Positions 46,375 to 57,129 are shown, numbered from the stretch's first letter. The stretch: DNA of 64,000 nt from Primula veris (GCA_963682055.1 OY821740.1:18872814-18936813), one strand, 5' to 3'. Program-made: numbers and translations. The notes: generated from the sequence alone by a model not told the origin.

Positions 46375-46854
46375 TTAAGGATCAATGGGCGGGATAACCG
46401 AACTGACAGACCGGGAGAAAGCTACCCGAGCAGAGCTGTCTAATCGAGCTTGGTAGTTGTCATTCATGACAAATAAGCACTCATTCTCCATGGAGAGGTC
46501 GGTGTTCGTTCTAGTAAGGACCCTGATACGCTCCTCAAGCCGAGCATTCCTAACCGTCATACTAGATAGGCCTTGAGGGGAGTTATCAAACTCATCTTGA
46601 GCATGATCCCAAATCTCCTCGGCCTCATACCAGGAGTTGGCCAGAGTGTTCCTACACACCAATATGTGATCAAGTTCACGACCCAAGGCCGAAATATCGG
46701 TCAATTTAATGGTCTCCTCGGGGTGCGAGTTGAACAAACTCAAAGCCAGAACACCATACTCCTTCTCAAGCCTAGCCATGCGGTGACGGACCCAAGATAC
46801 CTCAGCATCCAAGCCCTTCAACTGAGCATGATATCTCATCACGGGCACAGACAT
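46375..46854 (-). CDS. Antisense small gene D of element 2, coiled-coil-like protein (159 aa)
   Basis: Unknown function. Intact frame MSVPVMRYHAQLKGLDAEV... to a TAA. Charged and helix-rich throughout, with heptad-like hydrophobic spacing in RHRMARLEKEYGVLAL and RNARLEERIRVLTRTNTDLS; the C-terminus is Ser/Val/Pro-rich. TATAAATA on the minus strand at 46959-46952, about 98 bp before the ATG. No introns needed. It lies between genes E and C, all on the same strand and opposite to gag-pol. Confidence 0.62.
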   Translation of the reverse strand: MSVPVMRYHAQLKGLDAEVSWVRHRMARLEKEYGVLALSLFNSHPEETIKLTDISALGRELDHILVCRNTLANSWYEAEEIWDHAQDEFDNSPQGLSSMTVRNARLEERIRVLTRTNTDLSMENECLFVMNDNYQARLDSSARVAFSRSVSSVIPPIDP

Positions 46855-46951
46855 TCTGGAAAGTTGTTAATAGTACAGGAGGAAATAGGGGATGAGAGAG
46901 AAGAAAACAATAAAAGTTTGTAAGAGGTGATAATTACAAAGAAAAGATAAG

Positions 46952-46959
46952 TATTTATA
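46952..46959 (-). promoter_or_regulatory. TATA box of antisense gene D
   Basis: TATAAATA on the minus strand, context GCTCTATAAATAC, similar to gene C; 98 bp before the ATG at 46854. Confidence 0.5.
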
Positions 46960-47159
46960 GAGCCAAGATAGTATGGCCTTGTCTGACAATGCTTGGGAAC
47001 ATGCATCTTTGACCAACCTGCCATGTCTCAGATGTCACACGGCTACAGTACGGCAAGAAATAAAGATACAAGATATTCAAAGGTCCACATTCCAGAAAAA
47101 TGATAAACCACAAGTGCAACATAAAAAGAAGTGCAAGATAAAGGGGCAAAGATAATTTT

Positions 47160-47640
47160 CATTAATAAAGATGGGATACATCGCTGTTCATTACATCAGA
47201 GGACAACATCAAAAGAAAATCTATTACATCAGAGGACATCAAAAGAAAATCTATTACATAGGTGTTCATTACATCGGACAACGTATCCAAAGAAGATCGA
47301 CTATATCAGCGAGCCAAGCGAACAGGAGGCACGAAGGAAAGAAGTAAAAAAAAAAAAAAGAAGAAAAAAAAGGAAGAGGAACATAAAGAAGAAAAGAAAA
47401 ATACGAAGAAAATAAACATAAGAAGAAAAACGAAAATAACAAAAAACCCGAGGAACTCAGGGTTGATTGTTACATCGTAGTGGTGAAAAGAAGATGAAGA
47501 AAAAGAAAAGTAGATAAGAAAAGATGAAGAAATGAAGAAAATTGAAAAAGAAAGAGAAAAAGGAAAAAAAATGTGAGAAAAAAGAGAAAAACAGGAGGAA
47601 AAGAAGAAGAGTGCAAGAAAATAAAGCAGAAAGAAGTTAT
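47160..47640. repeat. Short tandem repeats and purine-rich tract between genes C and D
   Basis: At 47180-47280 a CATCAGAGGACA / AAAAGAAAATCTATTACAT unit is repeated two to three times. At 47335-47640 the plus strand is almost all A and G (AAGAAAAAG words), so the minus strand is a pyrimidine tract. Lys- or Phe-rich frames here are not genes. Confidence 0.8.
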
Positions 47641-47933
47641 TAGGAGGAAGATGGTCGGTAATGATGAGAGGGCCCCGCTGGACTCGCAACATCTTGGAGC
47701 GAAGGATTCCTCCTTAGAACGGTGTTTTCATCAAGCAGGAATTGATTAGCACGCCTGCAGTAATCCAACTCGGCCTTCAACCAAGTCAACTCTCTCACCA
47801 TCTCCTTATGGTAACCACGCATTGTTTCTAACTCCACCTTAGCATCTCTCAAAAACTTCAAGGCATTGCCATAAGAGGCCTTGAAAGCTCCCACTTGCAA
47901 GGTCAAGGAGGAATTGGAGAAGGGGGAAGTCAT
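47640..47933 (-). CDS. Antisense small gene C of element 2 (97 aa)
   Basis: Unknown function. Intact frame starting MTSPFSNSSLTLQVGAFKAS, helix-rich in the middle (FLRDAKVELETMRGYHKEMV, LTWLKAELDYCRRANQFLL), and ending in a His/Ser/Pro tail. The start was chosen at 47933 because a minus-strand TATA box (TATAAATA, 48019-48012) lies 79 bp upstream and the N-terminus then resembles those of genes A and B (M-A/T-S-P). A longer upstream extension in frame is hydrophobic and less likely. Confidence 0.6.
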   Translation of the reverse strand: MTSPFSNSSLTLQVGAFKASYGNALKFLRDAKVELETMRGYHKEMVRELTWLKAELDYCRRANQFLLDENTVLRRNPSLQDVASPAGPSHHYRPSSS

Positions 47934-48011
47934 CGCAATATATAGAATAAAAATATATGTAGAAAGAAACTGATATGAATAGATTATGAAAAGATACAAG
48001 CTTCGAAGGGG

Positions 48012-48019
48012 TATTTATA
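48012..48019 (-). promoter_or_regulatory. TATA box of antisense gene C
   Basis: TATAAATA on the minus strand, context CTCTATAAATACCCC, 79 bp before the ATG at 47933. Confidence 0.5.
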
Positions 48020-48404
48020 GAGAAATTGATAAAGGCTTGAGGTTAAGAATCGCAACCGTTAGCCAGAAAGGGTTTGGAGAAGCGTGTGCATTAAAAGAGA
48101 CGCGACTGTTCAAAAGAAACTCTTGTATTTGTGCCATTATTTTAATATTCGTGGGAAAAGAAGTTACACACGTGTCCATATAGGGAAGTGCAATAATCTC
48201 TAGGTACATTGAAAATATATATTCTTTGCACTGGGCTCGAGAAAACCCAGTGGAGAAGGTCAAACACAGGGCCCAATAAAGCCCATTAATGACAAGAATA
48301 AACCAGATAAGAACAAGAAAAAGAAGAATCTTCATTGATTAATTGGAACTTCATTACAAGGTACTAGTCAAGAAAAGAAAATTACAAAAATAAAAAGAAA
48401 AGAG

Positions 48405-48743
48405 TTATTTGGTGGAGGGGCCTGCTTCATCACCCGGCTTCTTTTTAGACCAAGAATACACTTCATTGAGGGCCAATTTATAAGCCCTCTTGGAAGCAAT
48501 ATGCCTGTCTCTAGAGGCCTCGAGCTCTTGGATCCGAGCACGCGCCCAAATATTGTCGATCAAAGACCTTTGGTATTCCCTCTCCATGGCGTCCAAGCGC
48601 TCGTCCATCTCAACAGCTCGACGAGCTTCCATGGTCAAAGAGGCAACCCTCCTTTCGAGAATACGAGCCTTCCTCACCTCGTCCTCTAGATGAGCAACAT
48701 ACTCATGAAGGTTGTCACCACTAGTTTCACGAGGAGAAGCCAT
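48405..48743 (-). CDS. Antisense small gene B of element 2, coiled-coil-like (112 aa), paralogue of gene A
   Basis: Unknown function. Starts MASPRETSGDNLHEYVAHLE and aligns over its full length with gene A: MASP, GDN, EY-AHLE-E--KAR, R---A, then the shared SKRAYKLAL / EKRAYKLAF block and a C-terminal Ser/Lys-rich tail with GDEAGPS / GSDDVEAS. Glu/Arg/Leu heptads fit a coiled coil. Minus-strand TATA box (CCTATAAAAGGG) at 48794-48800, about 51 bp before the ATG, the same distance as in gene A. Genes A and B are a tandem duplication. Confidence 0.65.
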   Translation of the reverse strand: MASPRETSGDNLHEYVAHLEDEVRKARILERRVASLTMEARRAVEMDERLDAMEREYQRSLIDNIWARARIQELEASRDRHIASKRAYKLALNEVYSWSKKKPGDEAGPSTK

Positions 48744-48793
48744 TTGAGTCGTTAAATAAGGAGAGTTATACAAAAAAGACAGGTACATCCCCC

Positions 48794-48800
48794 TTTTATA
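48794..48800 (-). promoter_or_regulatory. TATA box of antisense gene B
   Basis: TATAAAA on the minus strand, about 51 bp before the ATG at 48743; spacing equal to gene A. Confidence 0.5.
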
Positions 48801-49032
48801 GGAAGAGATAATGGGGAAGATTAAAGGTCATCTCGAAGAAAGACTAACCCTCTTGGGCTTCCCAAAGACATTTATGTCCAACTAACAACAATTCAAATCC
48901 AATTCAGTCATCCATTGAGGTATTAAGAAAATAAACAGACGAGAATGATAATTGAAAACATTTTATTAATTTCAAGTAATTCGATTACAACTGGGGGATG
49001 ATACCCAATACAAAAGAAATTACAAAAACTAA

Positions 49033-49344
49033 TTATTCCGAGGAAGAGCTTGCTTCAACGTCATCCGACCCCGGTTTGGACTGATTGTACAGCTCCTTAA
49101 AGGCAAGCTTATAGGCTCTTTTTTCCGCCCTTTGCTTAGCTAGAGAAGCCTCGAGCCTCTTTATGTGCTCAAAGGCCCAATCCCGATCAGCCATCGTCAC
49201 GTGATGGGCCGCGTCCATATCAGATAATTTCTTCGCCGTAACGGCCAGCTTCCTTCTCACAACACGAGCTTTCTTGATCTCGTTTTCTAAATGAGCAATG
49301 TATTCGGGAGAATTGTCACCAGTAGCACCATTAGGAGAGGCCAT
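49033..49344 (-). CDS. Antisense small gene A of element 2, coiled-coil-like (103 aa), paralogue of gene B
   Basis: Unknown function. Starts MASPNGATGDNSPEYIAHLE, has heptad-like LENEIKKARVVRRKLAVTAK and HIKRLEASLAKQRAEKRAYK, and ends in an acidic Ser-rich tail. Minus-strand TATA box (GCCTATAAAATGGG) at 49395-49401, about 51 bp before the ATG. It is the outermost antisense gene, about 265 bp from the 3' LTR, so its upstream region reaches towards the polypurine tract. Confidence 0.65.
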   Translation of the reverse strand: MASPNGATGDNSPEYIAHLENEIKKARVVRRKLAVTAKKLSDMDAAHHVTMADRDWAFEHIKRLEASLAKQRAEKRAYKLAFKELYNQSKPGSDDVEASSSSE

Positions 49345-49394
49345 GATGTCTTAATAATGATAAAAAATGGAATATTTGTAAGGGAGCAATCCCA

Positions 49395-49401
49395 TTTTAT
49401 A
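49395..49401 (-). promoter_or_regulatory. TATA box of antisense gene A
   Basis: TATAAAA on the minus strand, about 51 bp before the ATG at 49344, in the context GCCTATAAAATGGG. Confidence 0.5.
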
Positions 49402-49588
49402 GGCAAATGGGTGAATATCAAGGGTCGCATCGAAGTTAGATAGTAGGTTTGCAAATTCTCAAGACATTTAATGGGTCCCAGGGAGCAGTCATGGATATGG
49501 GCATTTTTCGATGAAGCATTGGGAACAGCAAGACCGAAGTAACATCCTCGACATACCGATCATGACTCCCTCGCCGTGGAAACCATGC

Positions 49589-49608
49589 CGAAGAAGTCAG
49601 GGAGCACT
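49589..49608 (+). other. Polypurine tract of element 2
   Basis: Purine-rich CGAAGAAGTCAGGGAGCACT directly before the TG of the 3' LTR, the expected place for plus-strand priming. It is interrupted by three pyrimidines, so it is a weak tract. Confidence 0.6.
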
Positions 49609-50164
49609 TGATAGAACCCAAAAATTAGACCCGATACAATCTATTCGAGTATGAATCAACCCACACATTGTCTAGGGGTATCCAATGCTTAAATGGGTTA
49701 CAACATGCATTTCTTTGAGAATAAGGGTATATATAGCTAAAAGCCCAAGCCCACTTAACAAGGGACCCATGTCTGAAAAATCCCATAAGATAACGACATT
49801 TGTCAACATACTATGAGGCATAATTGTCTATAAATAGCCAACTACCTCCTAAAATAAGGATCAGAAAATCTATCTAAAAAATATAGAGAGAACGAGAGAA
49901 AAGAGAAAAACTTGTCAGAACTCACCACACTAAAAAGTAGACCGAGCAAGATACAAGACCGAATACCGAGATCGAAGAAAGATCAAGATTATCAGAGCAA
50001 GTTGTAATACCGAGCATAGATACAAATAGGAAATTGTATTCCGAGCAATTATACCACCGAGCTTAATAAAGAATAAAGAAGGGTTCATTATTTATTCTAT
50101 TTTTATATATATTATATTATTGTTGAAAATCCTAACGCCACCGACCAAAGTTATGGCTTTATCA
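49609..50164 (+). repeat. 3' LTR of element 2 (556 bp)
   Basis: Starts TGATAGAACCC and ends GGCTTTATCA, with canonical TG...CA. TATA box TATAAATA at 49829-49836. It differs from the 5' LTR at about 21 sites in the first 237 bp but at only one in the last 319 bp. Confidence 0.96.
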
Positions 50165-50169
50165 GTTTC
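50165..50169. other. Target-site duplication, right copy (GTTTC)
   Basis: Identical to 33897-33901 directly before the 5' LTR of element 2. Confidence 0.95.
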
Positions 50170-53100
50170 ATTTACATTCCGGGGGTGCTAAATATATAGA
50201 AGTATAAAAGACGGACTTTGCATTACATGTACATCGACTATATATATATTTTGGGAAGTCCGCAACATATTGTGTGCCCTTTTTTCACATTTTACGTTTG
50301 TTGACATGTTGCATAATCCAAATTACGGATTTTTGCAAAAGCTATCTGCTAAGGTTACATGGTAATAAGTAAAAAGACTAACAAATCATTGTGTTGAGAA
50401 GAATTTTATGAACGATAATAATATACTCGTGGCACAAAGGTCAAATTCCAACAAATTCCTGGACCTGAATCTGCCATGTCAAAAAGGACATAGTTGGCAA
50501 CTAAGATAAGTGCAAATTGGATGAATTTTTGCTGCCCTGAAAAAACTAGGACATAGCATGAATAGGTATAGAAAAATAGTCTAAGTGTCGTTAAAAATTC
50601 AAAAAACACATAATATAGGTCCTTTAGGAGTGAAAAAAATATCAGGACTCGATTATTTTTCGACCTAATTATTTTTTGGAGTGAAAAAAAAACTTAATCC
50701 CAACCCGAAAAAAATATTCAAGACCCAGTTTACCAAGACCCCGTGGGGTCGGGATGAGTTTATGCCGACATATATTTTCAATTTTTGATTAAAAATCATA
50801 TGATAAAAGAATTCCGAATTTTATTTATTCAAGTTGTCGGAATAAGTTAGATTAACAAGAATCATAATATTAAATTTGGGAATGGGACGACTAATATATG
50901 GGGAAAAAAGAATCACCAGTAAGCAAAAATACAACTAAAAAAAACTTTAAAGAAATGAATTAAGGAAAATAATAATAAAAAATAGTATAATTTTAATAGG
51001 TGTATATGTATGCAATTCTTAGTTGGTTTAAAGGATATAGTATTAGATATTTTTTGACTGTTTTGACAACTCTTGGATCATTTTCCCATAACTAAATCCA
51101 ACGGTTTATAAAATTAGGATATGCTACCCTAGTTTTTTTAGGGTAGCAAAAACGCATCCGTGCAAATCGGCATCTCCGGTCAATTTCCCAAGAAAATCGA
51201 TTTCTTTCTTACCCATATCATGAAAGGATTTAGTAGCATCCATAATGCCATAAGAAATAGATTAATTATGAGATTTATTGATTAGTACATAAAACATACT
51301 CAATTTCTAAAACTCCGAATTCCCAAATATTATTTAAGATTTGATAAATATAATGTAGAATCATATAACATCAAAATTAAATAAAGAGTAAAAACAAGTA
51401 ATATCATGTAACATGTATAGTAAAATTATGTAATATATGTACTAATATTTAAGATATAGTATTTATATCTGATGTTTAGTAGTAAGTTGGTTTTACACCC
51501 TTACTCCGTCATATTTCATCAGATTAAATGTAAAAGATCGAAGATCCACATAGGCCACATAAAACACCGAGTGGGTTATCATAGTATCATGGGCTCAAAG
51601 CGACCTCATGGAGAATTTTTCTAGACTTATTTAAAGAGAAGAAAAACATATAGTTTCAAAATAATTATTTTTTTACGGTATTAATAATTTCTTAATTAAT
51701 GATGTGAAAATAGCATTGAACATGATCATCAACCTTAGACATACTGTCTATGGTTTTGGTTTAGAGGTGTTTGTTTAGATCGACCAACGGTTGTTCATTT
51801 AAGGGGAGAACGATCCTCAAGTTTATGGGTGTGAGTTTAGAAGTATTAGTTCGGTTTTATTCTTAATTAATTGGATATTTAAGTTTTAATTTTCATAATT
51901 AAAAAAATAAAATCAATGGACAACTAACATATTTAAAAATAAAAAAAAATATTATATTCTTAATTAACTCATTTTATCGAATATAACATATTTAATTATT
52001 GAAAAAGACATACAATCATCTTGAATGTTGTTGTACGCCTTAAATTCTCAAACCGTGAAGTTACCAAATGTGCTCAATCACATCATTTTGAAGCTTAATG
52101 TGTGGTTGTTTGTTCCAAGGCTATACAGGTCTCTTTCTAGAGGCGTTTCGAGAGGAAGTTCTAATAACCGAAAGTGGTGGGAGAGGATAAGCGTATTGTG
52201 AAATATTATGTACACATGATACTATGATGTATATCACAAGCGTTCCGACCCTCTTAAAATATGTCAACGCAATTACAATATAAAAAATGCACGCTCAGTG
52301 TCCTTTTGAACAAATTTCTGGTATCGAGTAAAAGAATAATATATTTGTGACGAAAGAGTTAGGATCGTTTTCATGAAACAAGTCCCTGGAGTGTAAATTC
52401 TACCAGAAAGGCAGTACCTTATATTGTATTGATTTTTGTTTACTTGATAGTTATAAGGTTAAAACCTCCCCTCTCATAACACTATCTAATAAATGAGATT
52501 CATTCAATAACAGACGTACAAAAATAATCATGGATATCTACAAATTATAAGAAGCAACCACTTCAATCACTATAAATGACTCTCACTCTTGTGTCCACTT
52601 TGATATTGGCCAACACAAATAGTGAGACAAAATTTCCGTCTTCAATTTAGTTAATGCTTCTGACATACCAGAAAACCTCTTCTGACATATCAGAAAAGCT
52701 CTTCTGAGTGTTGATAATGCTAATTTAAACAGATCTTTGTCATGTGGCTCACTAAGATAACTTTCGCTAAAGGTTTTAACGATAGCATGAGAAGATTCTT
52801 TGAAACAATAAAGTACAAAATTGCTGGTATGCGAAAATTCTTATTGAGTGAACTCGCAGGGACATTTTAGCCCAACAAACGGACTCGTGCAGTAAATTTT
52901 GATAAGGGAAAAATCCTATATGGTTTGTATCATCATAATGTTGTCGGAATAGTGATTTTTCTCTATAATCTCATTGGATATTCTTACAAATATAGACATA
53001 TGCATACGACAATGCAGTCAGAAAGGTGGCAAGTGGACGCACTAAACCCTCATGAAAACAATTCTTCTGTAGTTTGTCCTTCTCAACTTGTTGTTTTCGA

Positions 53101-54411
53101 GGACGTCTTTCGAAAATTCTCTCACTTTCGAGAGCAGCAAGTAGCTAAAAACATGGGGTTGTCACAAGAAAATGTCCGTTCATCAATTCGATCACTTTAA
53201 AAGTGATCTCGTCGGAATCGGATAAGGAGTGAGTGGATATGTTTGGATCCATTTCAATTTTGGATAGTGCTTGTCTTAATGGTATGCTATGTAAAATGAT
53301 TTATTTAAGTGATATAAAAAGTGTATTTTTAAATTATTTTTATTTGATTGATAATAGAAGAGGGTTTATATAGAGATTGAATCGATCTTTTTTTAATTTA
53401 ATTTAATAGATTTAAACCGATTTTTTTTAAAAGTTCACATATCAAAAAGATACGAATATACCGCTTATAACAGTTTTTGCAATTTCAAAAAATACAGGTA
53501 CAAAGTCTTTGTAACTAATAGTATGTTCTCTTTCTCTCCGAGCAGAGGAGAGAGGCCGAAGGGACTGGCCAGACGCGGTGCAATAGCCGCAACCTTAACC
53601 CTTAAACATAGCATTTTAATTATTACGACGCTCCGCGAGACACAACTGACATCACTAAAGATACTATCATGGTTATGAGTACGAAGAGATATCGAACCAA
53701 AAGAAAAATAAAAAAACTTCAAATACATCGGCATCGTACTTAAATTTAACAATTGATCACCCAGCCATGTGACTTTACATGTTAACTAAATAATAGGTAT
53801 ATTTTATTTCTCATATATGTAAAGATCAGCACATTTCTTCTTGTCTGAAATGGAACCATATAATTCTCATCAATATACTTGAACGAATTCATAACTTCTA
53901 AAGTGAATGGATATTAAAATACTATTTATGTGATCCAACATTGAAGTAAATTTTGTGATGTCATGATAATGAAAAGTGAAAACAATCATGAAAATTTGGT
54001 CACCATTTACAACCACCACTTTTGATATGTTCATAAGACTATTGTACTTTTTTTTACTCAAAACATTGTAAAATACTAAATGAGATCTTAAATTATATTA
54101 AATAGTAAACGTCATTTTTTGACCGAATTTTATTTAACCTTTATTGTTTGGTAATTAAAGTTGCAAAAGAAAATAAAATGAAGTTAGTCATGCTTGCGGT
54201 AATTTTAAAACTATGGAAATTAGAAATGGAAAAGAATCAAATATATCTGTTTTTATTAAAAGTTGGGTTAGATTATTGTCAAAAATAAAAAATTGTGGCC
54301 TCAACTAAGTATACAAGTATTTAACTAATTCTAAAACTACGGGACTTGGTATAAGAAACATAAACTATCATGAAGAGTTTCAAATTAAAAAATAAAATGG
54401 TACAATCCATT
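50170..54411. other. AT-rich intergenic region right of element 2
   Basis: No supported gene. A perfect 10-bp stem (TGCTACCCTA / TAGGGTAGCA, 51122-51148) lies in unique sequence. A 27-bp word with TTCTGACATA-CAGAAAA is doubled near 52663-52715. Open frames at 52925-53200 (plus) and 53465-53752 (minus) have no recognisable domain. Confidence 0.5.
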
Positions 54412-54862
54412 TAATTACAAAAAACTCACCTATATGTAATTTTTTACAATTAGTTACATATACTTATTTGCAATTCGATACATATGTCATAAAAAAAATA
54501 TACAAAAAAAATCCAAAAATCCAAAAAATATTTAAAAAAATCAAAAAACTTGTACATAGTATCAAACAAGATTATACATGATTGAATATGATTAGATATG
54601 ATTGAACATGATTAGATATGATTAAACATGATTAAACATACAATATTGGACAGGATTGAACATGATTAGACATACATGATTGAACAGTATTAGATATGAT
54701 CACAAGTATTTTTTGTATAAAAATGTTTTTTTTAATTTTAAAATTTTAAATATTTTTTTTCCAGTTTTTTTAGATTTTTTTAATGATATATGTAACTATT
54801 TGTAAATAAGTTCACAAAACATGTATTTTTTTTGTAAAACAATCATTAACTTCAAAACAACC
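54412..54862. repeat. Fold-back-like segment with a central 20-bp tandem repeat
   Basis: Loose inverted flanks (ACATATACTTATTTGCAA with AAAAAATC runs on the left; GATTTTTTTAATGATATATG with AACTATTTGTAAATAAGT on the right) surround a core at 54571-54700 made of CATGATTGAA / TATGATTAGA words. Possibly a decayed MITE; no clean ends. Confidence 0.4.
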
Positions 54863-54948
54863 AGGTTTTTTGTAAATAATTTTTTAAATATATATTAAAT
54901 TGTCATTTTAAAAAAAAAAATAATTCATGAAGATTTTCTATATTATTA

Positions 54949-55249
54949 CTAGTAAAAGTCACCCACGCGTTGCGTGTGAGATGCGTAATGACATAAATCT
55001 CGTAATATATTTTATTTTTAACATAATATTTAGATTTGGTATAATTTATTATAGTTACGGAGGTTAAAACGAATTGTTAATTAATTTAGGGTGCATCCGT
55101 AATTAGTAAAATATATTGAGGACAAATAGTTAATTAATTAGATTATGTATATTTGTAATTATTAAAATAGAGTGAGGGTATTTTTGGAAAAATTTGGCAA
55201 AATTGGACATGCTCAATTTTTCTTTGATTTGCTTATATTAATAGTAGGA
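54949..55249 (-). mobile_element. Non-autonomous Helitron (301 bp), same family as 31181-31483
   Basis: Minus strand: starts TCCTACTATTAATATAAGC after an A and ends GACTTTTACTAG before a T, with the hairpin CACGCAACGCGTG shortly before the end. Size, ends and interior words agree with the copy at 31181. Confidence 0.68.
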
Positions 55250-56735
55250 TAACCCTGTCGCAATATGACAATCTGAGCAAGCATGTCACAATATGACATG
55301 TTTCACACTTTTTATCCAAGTAATAAACTACTTCCTTTCCAAATTAAAGTCAGAATGAAAACTTTATTTGGGAAAGCTTCTTGCCACTAAGAAATTTTTG
55401 AAAAAAATAATAATCACGTGTCATCATTTGTACGACATTCCAAAAAAAAAAATTCAATATTCTTAAAAGTGTTCCTTCAAAAAATATATACTATATTTGT
55501 ATTACATACTCATTTCTTTATAACCTCCATTTTATTAATTTTATGTATAATTATTGGATGTAATTAGAAAGTTAGCGATAAACCGTTAAACATTTGGATG
55601 TTAGTCGTTTCTAATGACTTGAGCGTAAGACAAATTGATGAACAAATAGCATTTAACGTATGGTGGAGAAAAATTAATGGTTACGAGGACGAATAAACTC
55701 TCAAATTGTTTCATATAACCGATTTTAGTTTTTTAGAATAAAAACGTAGTTTGATGATGATGATGATAATTATTGGATGTAATTATTAAAATTCCCTCTC
55801 TCTCGTACGTCCTATAGTTTTCAACCAAATTAAATTTTATGCTTTCCATCTCCTTACTATACTCGTCTTCTAAAATGGAAACTAGAGGTGTCAGCGTTGT
55901 CCAATATTTTAAGATTCCAACCAAAATTGTGGCCTTAATTGTTTGGCACTCGATCTATTTTGATCCTGATAAAAAGCAAAAGTTGGCTATGAAAGATGAC
56001 TACCAAAGCGTTGAGTTTTACAATTTGTAAATGTTCTTTAATTCACTTTGCATCTTATTCCCTTCTCTGTGGCTTTAATTTCATTCATCACGTGGCTCCC
56101 AATCTTTGAACCTAAAGTACCCTAAAAGCAGTAAAGTTTAGATTCAGTTATTCAAATGAGAGCTCATATTTGTGTTACTGAATACTGATGAGCTGTAAAT
56201 TACTAGACGAAGGAAGTTAACTAAAAAGTTAATAAACATTCCCCACGCAAGGCCGTAAATTTATCAAAAAAATGCATCGAACTAGAAAATGTTCATGTTC
56301 ATTCTCATCAACCGAATGTTCGGTTCAAGTTCATTTAATAACGAAAAATGATTATGATCATAACGTTTTGATGAGTCGATGAGCCAAACACGAGTTGTTC
56401 ATGAAAGATTGTGATAGTGGTATGATTTTAGAGTTACTGTTCTTTTTAATGAGCAAGTGATTTACTGAAATTAGTATGACTTATACGATATTCTAAAGAA
56501 CTGAATTAGAATTTGCTACGGTGATTAAAGATCACCTAGCAAATCAATGAAAGACCATATTCATGACGAGTTGAATGCTAATAAATCTGAGATGTACAAA
56601 AGGTTTGTCTTATGGCAAGAGATGCATTATATTCGTGATTGTTCACAATCTGAAAAAGTCTATCATACTCGTTACTTAATGGGTAATGAGTGATTGATAT
56701 ACACATACATACAAAGATTACGAATAATCTTCCCA
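55250..56735. other. AT-rich intergenic region
   Basis: No supported gene. The short plus-strand frame at 55839-56030 has no recognisable domain. Confidence 0.45.
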
Positions 56736-56846
56736 TAGAAGGTTATAGTCTATTTGTATTCATTCATTCTGATTAATAAAGATTTAATGTTTCTATGTTA
56801 TTTTTATCTTTCATATAATATATATACTGAGCTAATAAGACTCACA
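56736..56846 (+). repeat. 5' LTR remnant of the copia element
   Basis: Only the 3' half of the LTR is recognisable: TTGTATTCATTCATTCTGAT onward to AATAAGACTCACA. Upstream sequence no longer matches the right LTR. Confidence 0.65.
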
Positions 56847-57129
56847 ATACGCTATCAGCACTTTGCTTGCGGAGAATAAAGTATACACTAGAAAATTGGA
56901 CTAAAAGCTATATACAGTATAAAACTTGAGTTTTATCCCGGTTTATTGAATTACTGTTATATCGACCTTCAACAACATACCGTGTGAAATGTACACGATT
57001 TAATATTTTTTTATAATATAGCATCACATGTTATATTATAACCGTGCTAAATTGATAACCTACTGCAAATTGAATACTTAATTGTCAACATGAAATAGAT
57101 GAATCATACTGTCTTCTCATTTAACAGCA

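Larger units (their letters stand above)
33902..50164 (+). mobile_element. Complete Ty3/gypsy Tat-like retrotransposon (element 2), 16,263 bp
   Basis: Bounded by two 556-bp LTRs and a perfect 5-bp target-site duplication GTTTC (33897-33901 and 50165-50169). On the plus strand are the primer binding site, gag, protease, RT, RNase H, archaeal-type RNase H and integrase (34537-40513), then a short tandem-repeat region. From 41041 to 49344 lies a block of antisense genes, followed by a polypurine tract and the 3' LTR. The gag-pol part has ten in-frame stops and one frameshift, so the copy cannot be autonomous. The antisense genes are mostly open. LTR identity is about 96% by eye (22 differences in 556). 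Confidence 0.96.

Noticed and set aside
47131..47692. Lys-rich (plus) and Phe/Ser-rich (minus) frames
   Set aside because: Translation of a purine-rich tract; low complexity with no conserved motif.
51122..51148. Perfect 10-bp stem-loop as a bacterial-type terminator
   Set aside because: The window is plant nuclear DNA; a short stem alone has no meaning as a terminator here.
53520..53680. GC-richer patch suspected to be organelle-derived DNA
   Set aside because: Too short and no recognisable plastid or mitochondrial gene sequence.
52925..53752. 91-codon plus and 95-codon minus frames
   Set aside because: No recognisable domain, no promoter or splice support; possibly decayed transposon sequence.
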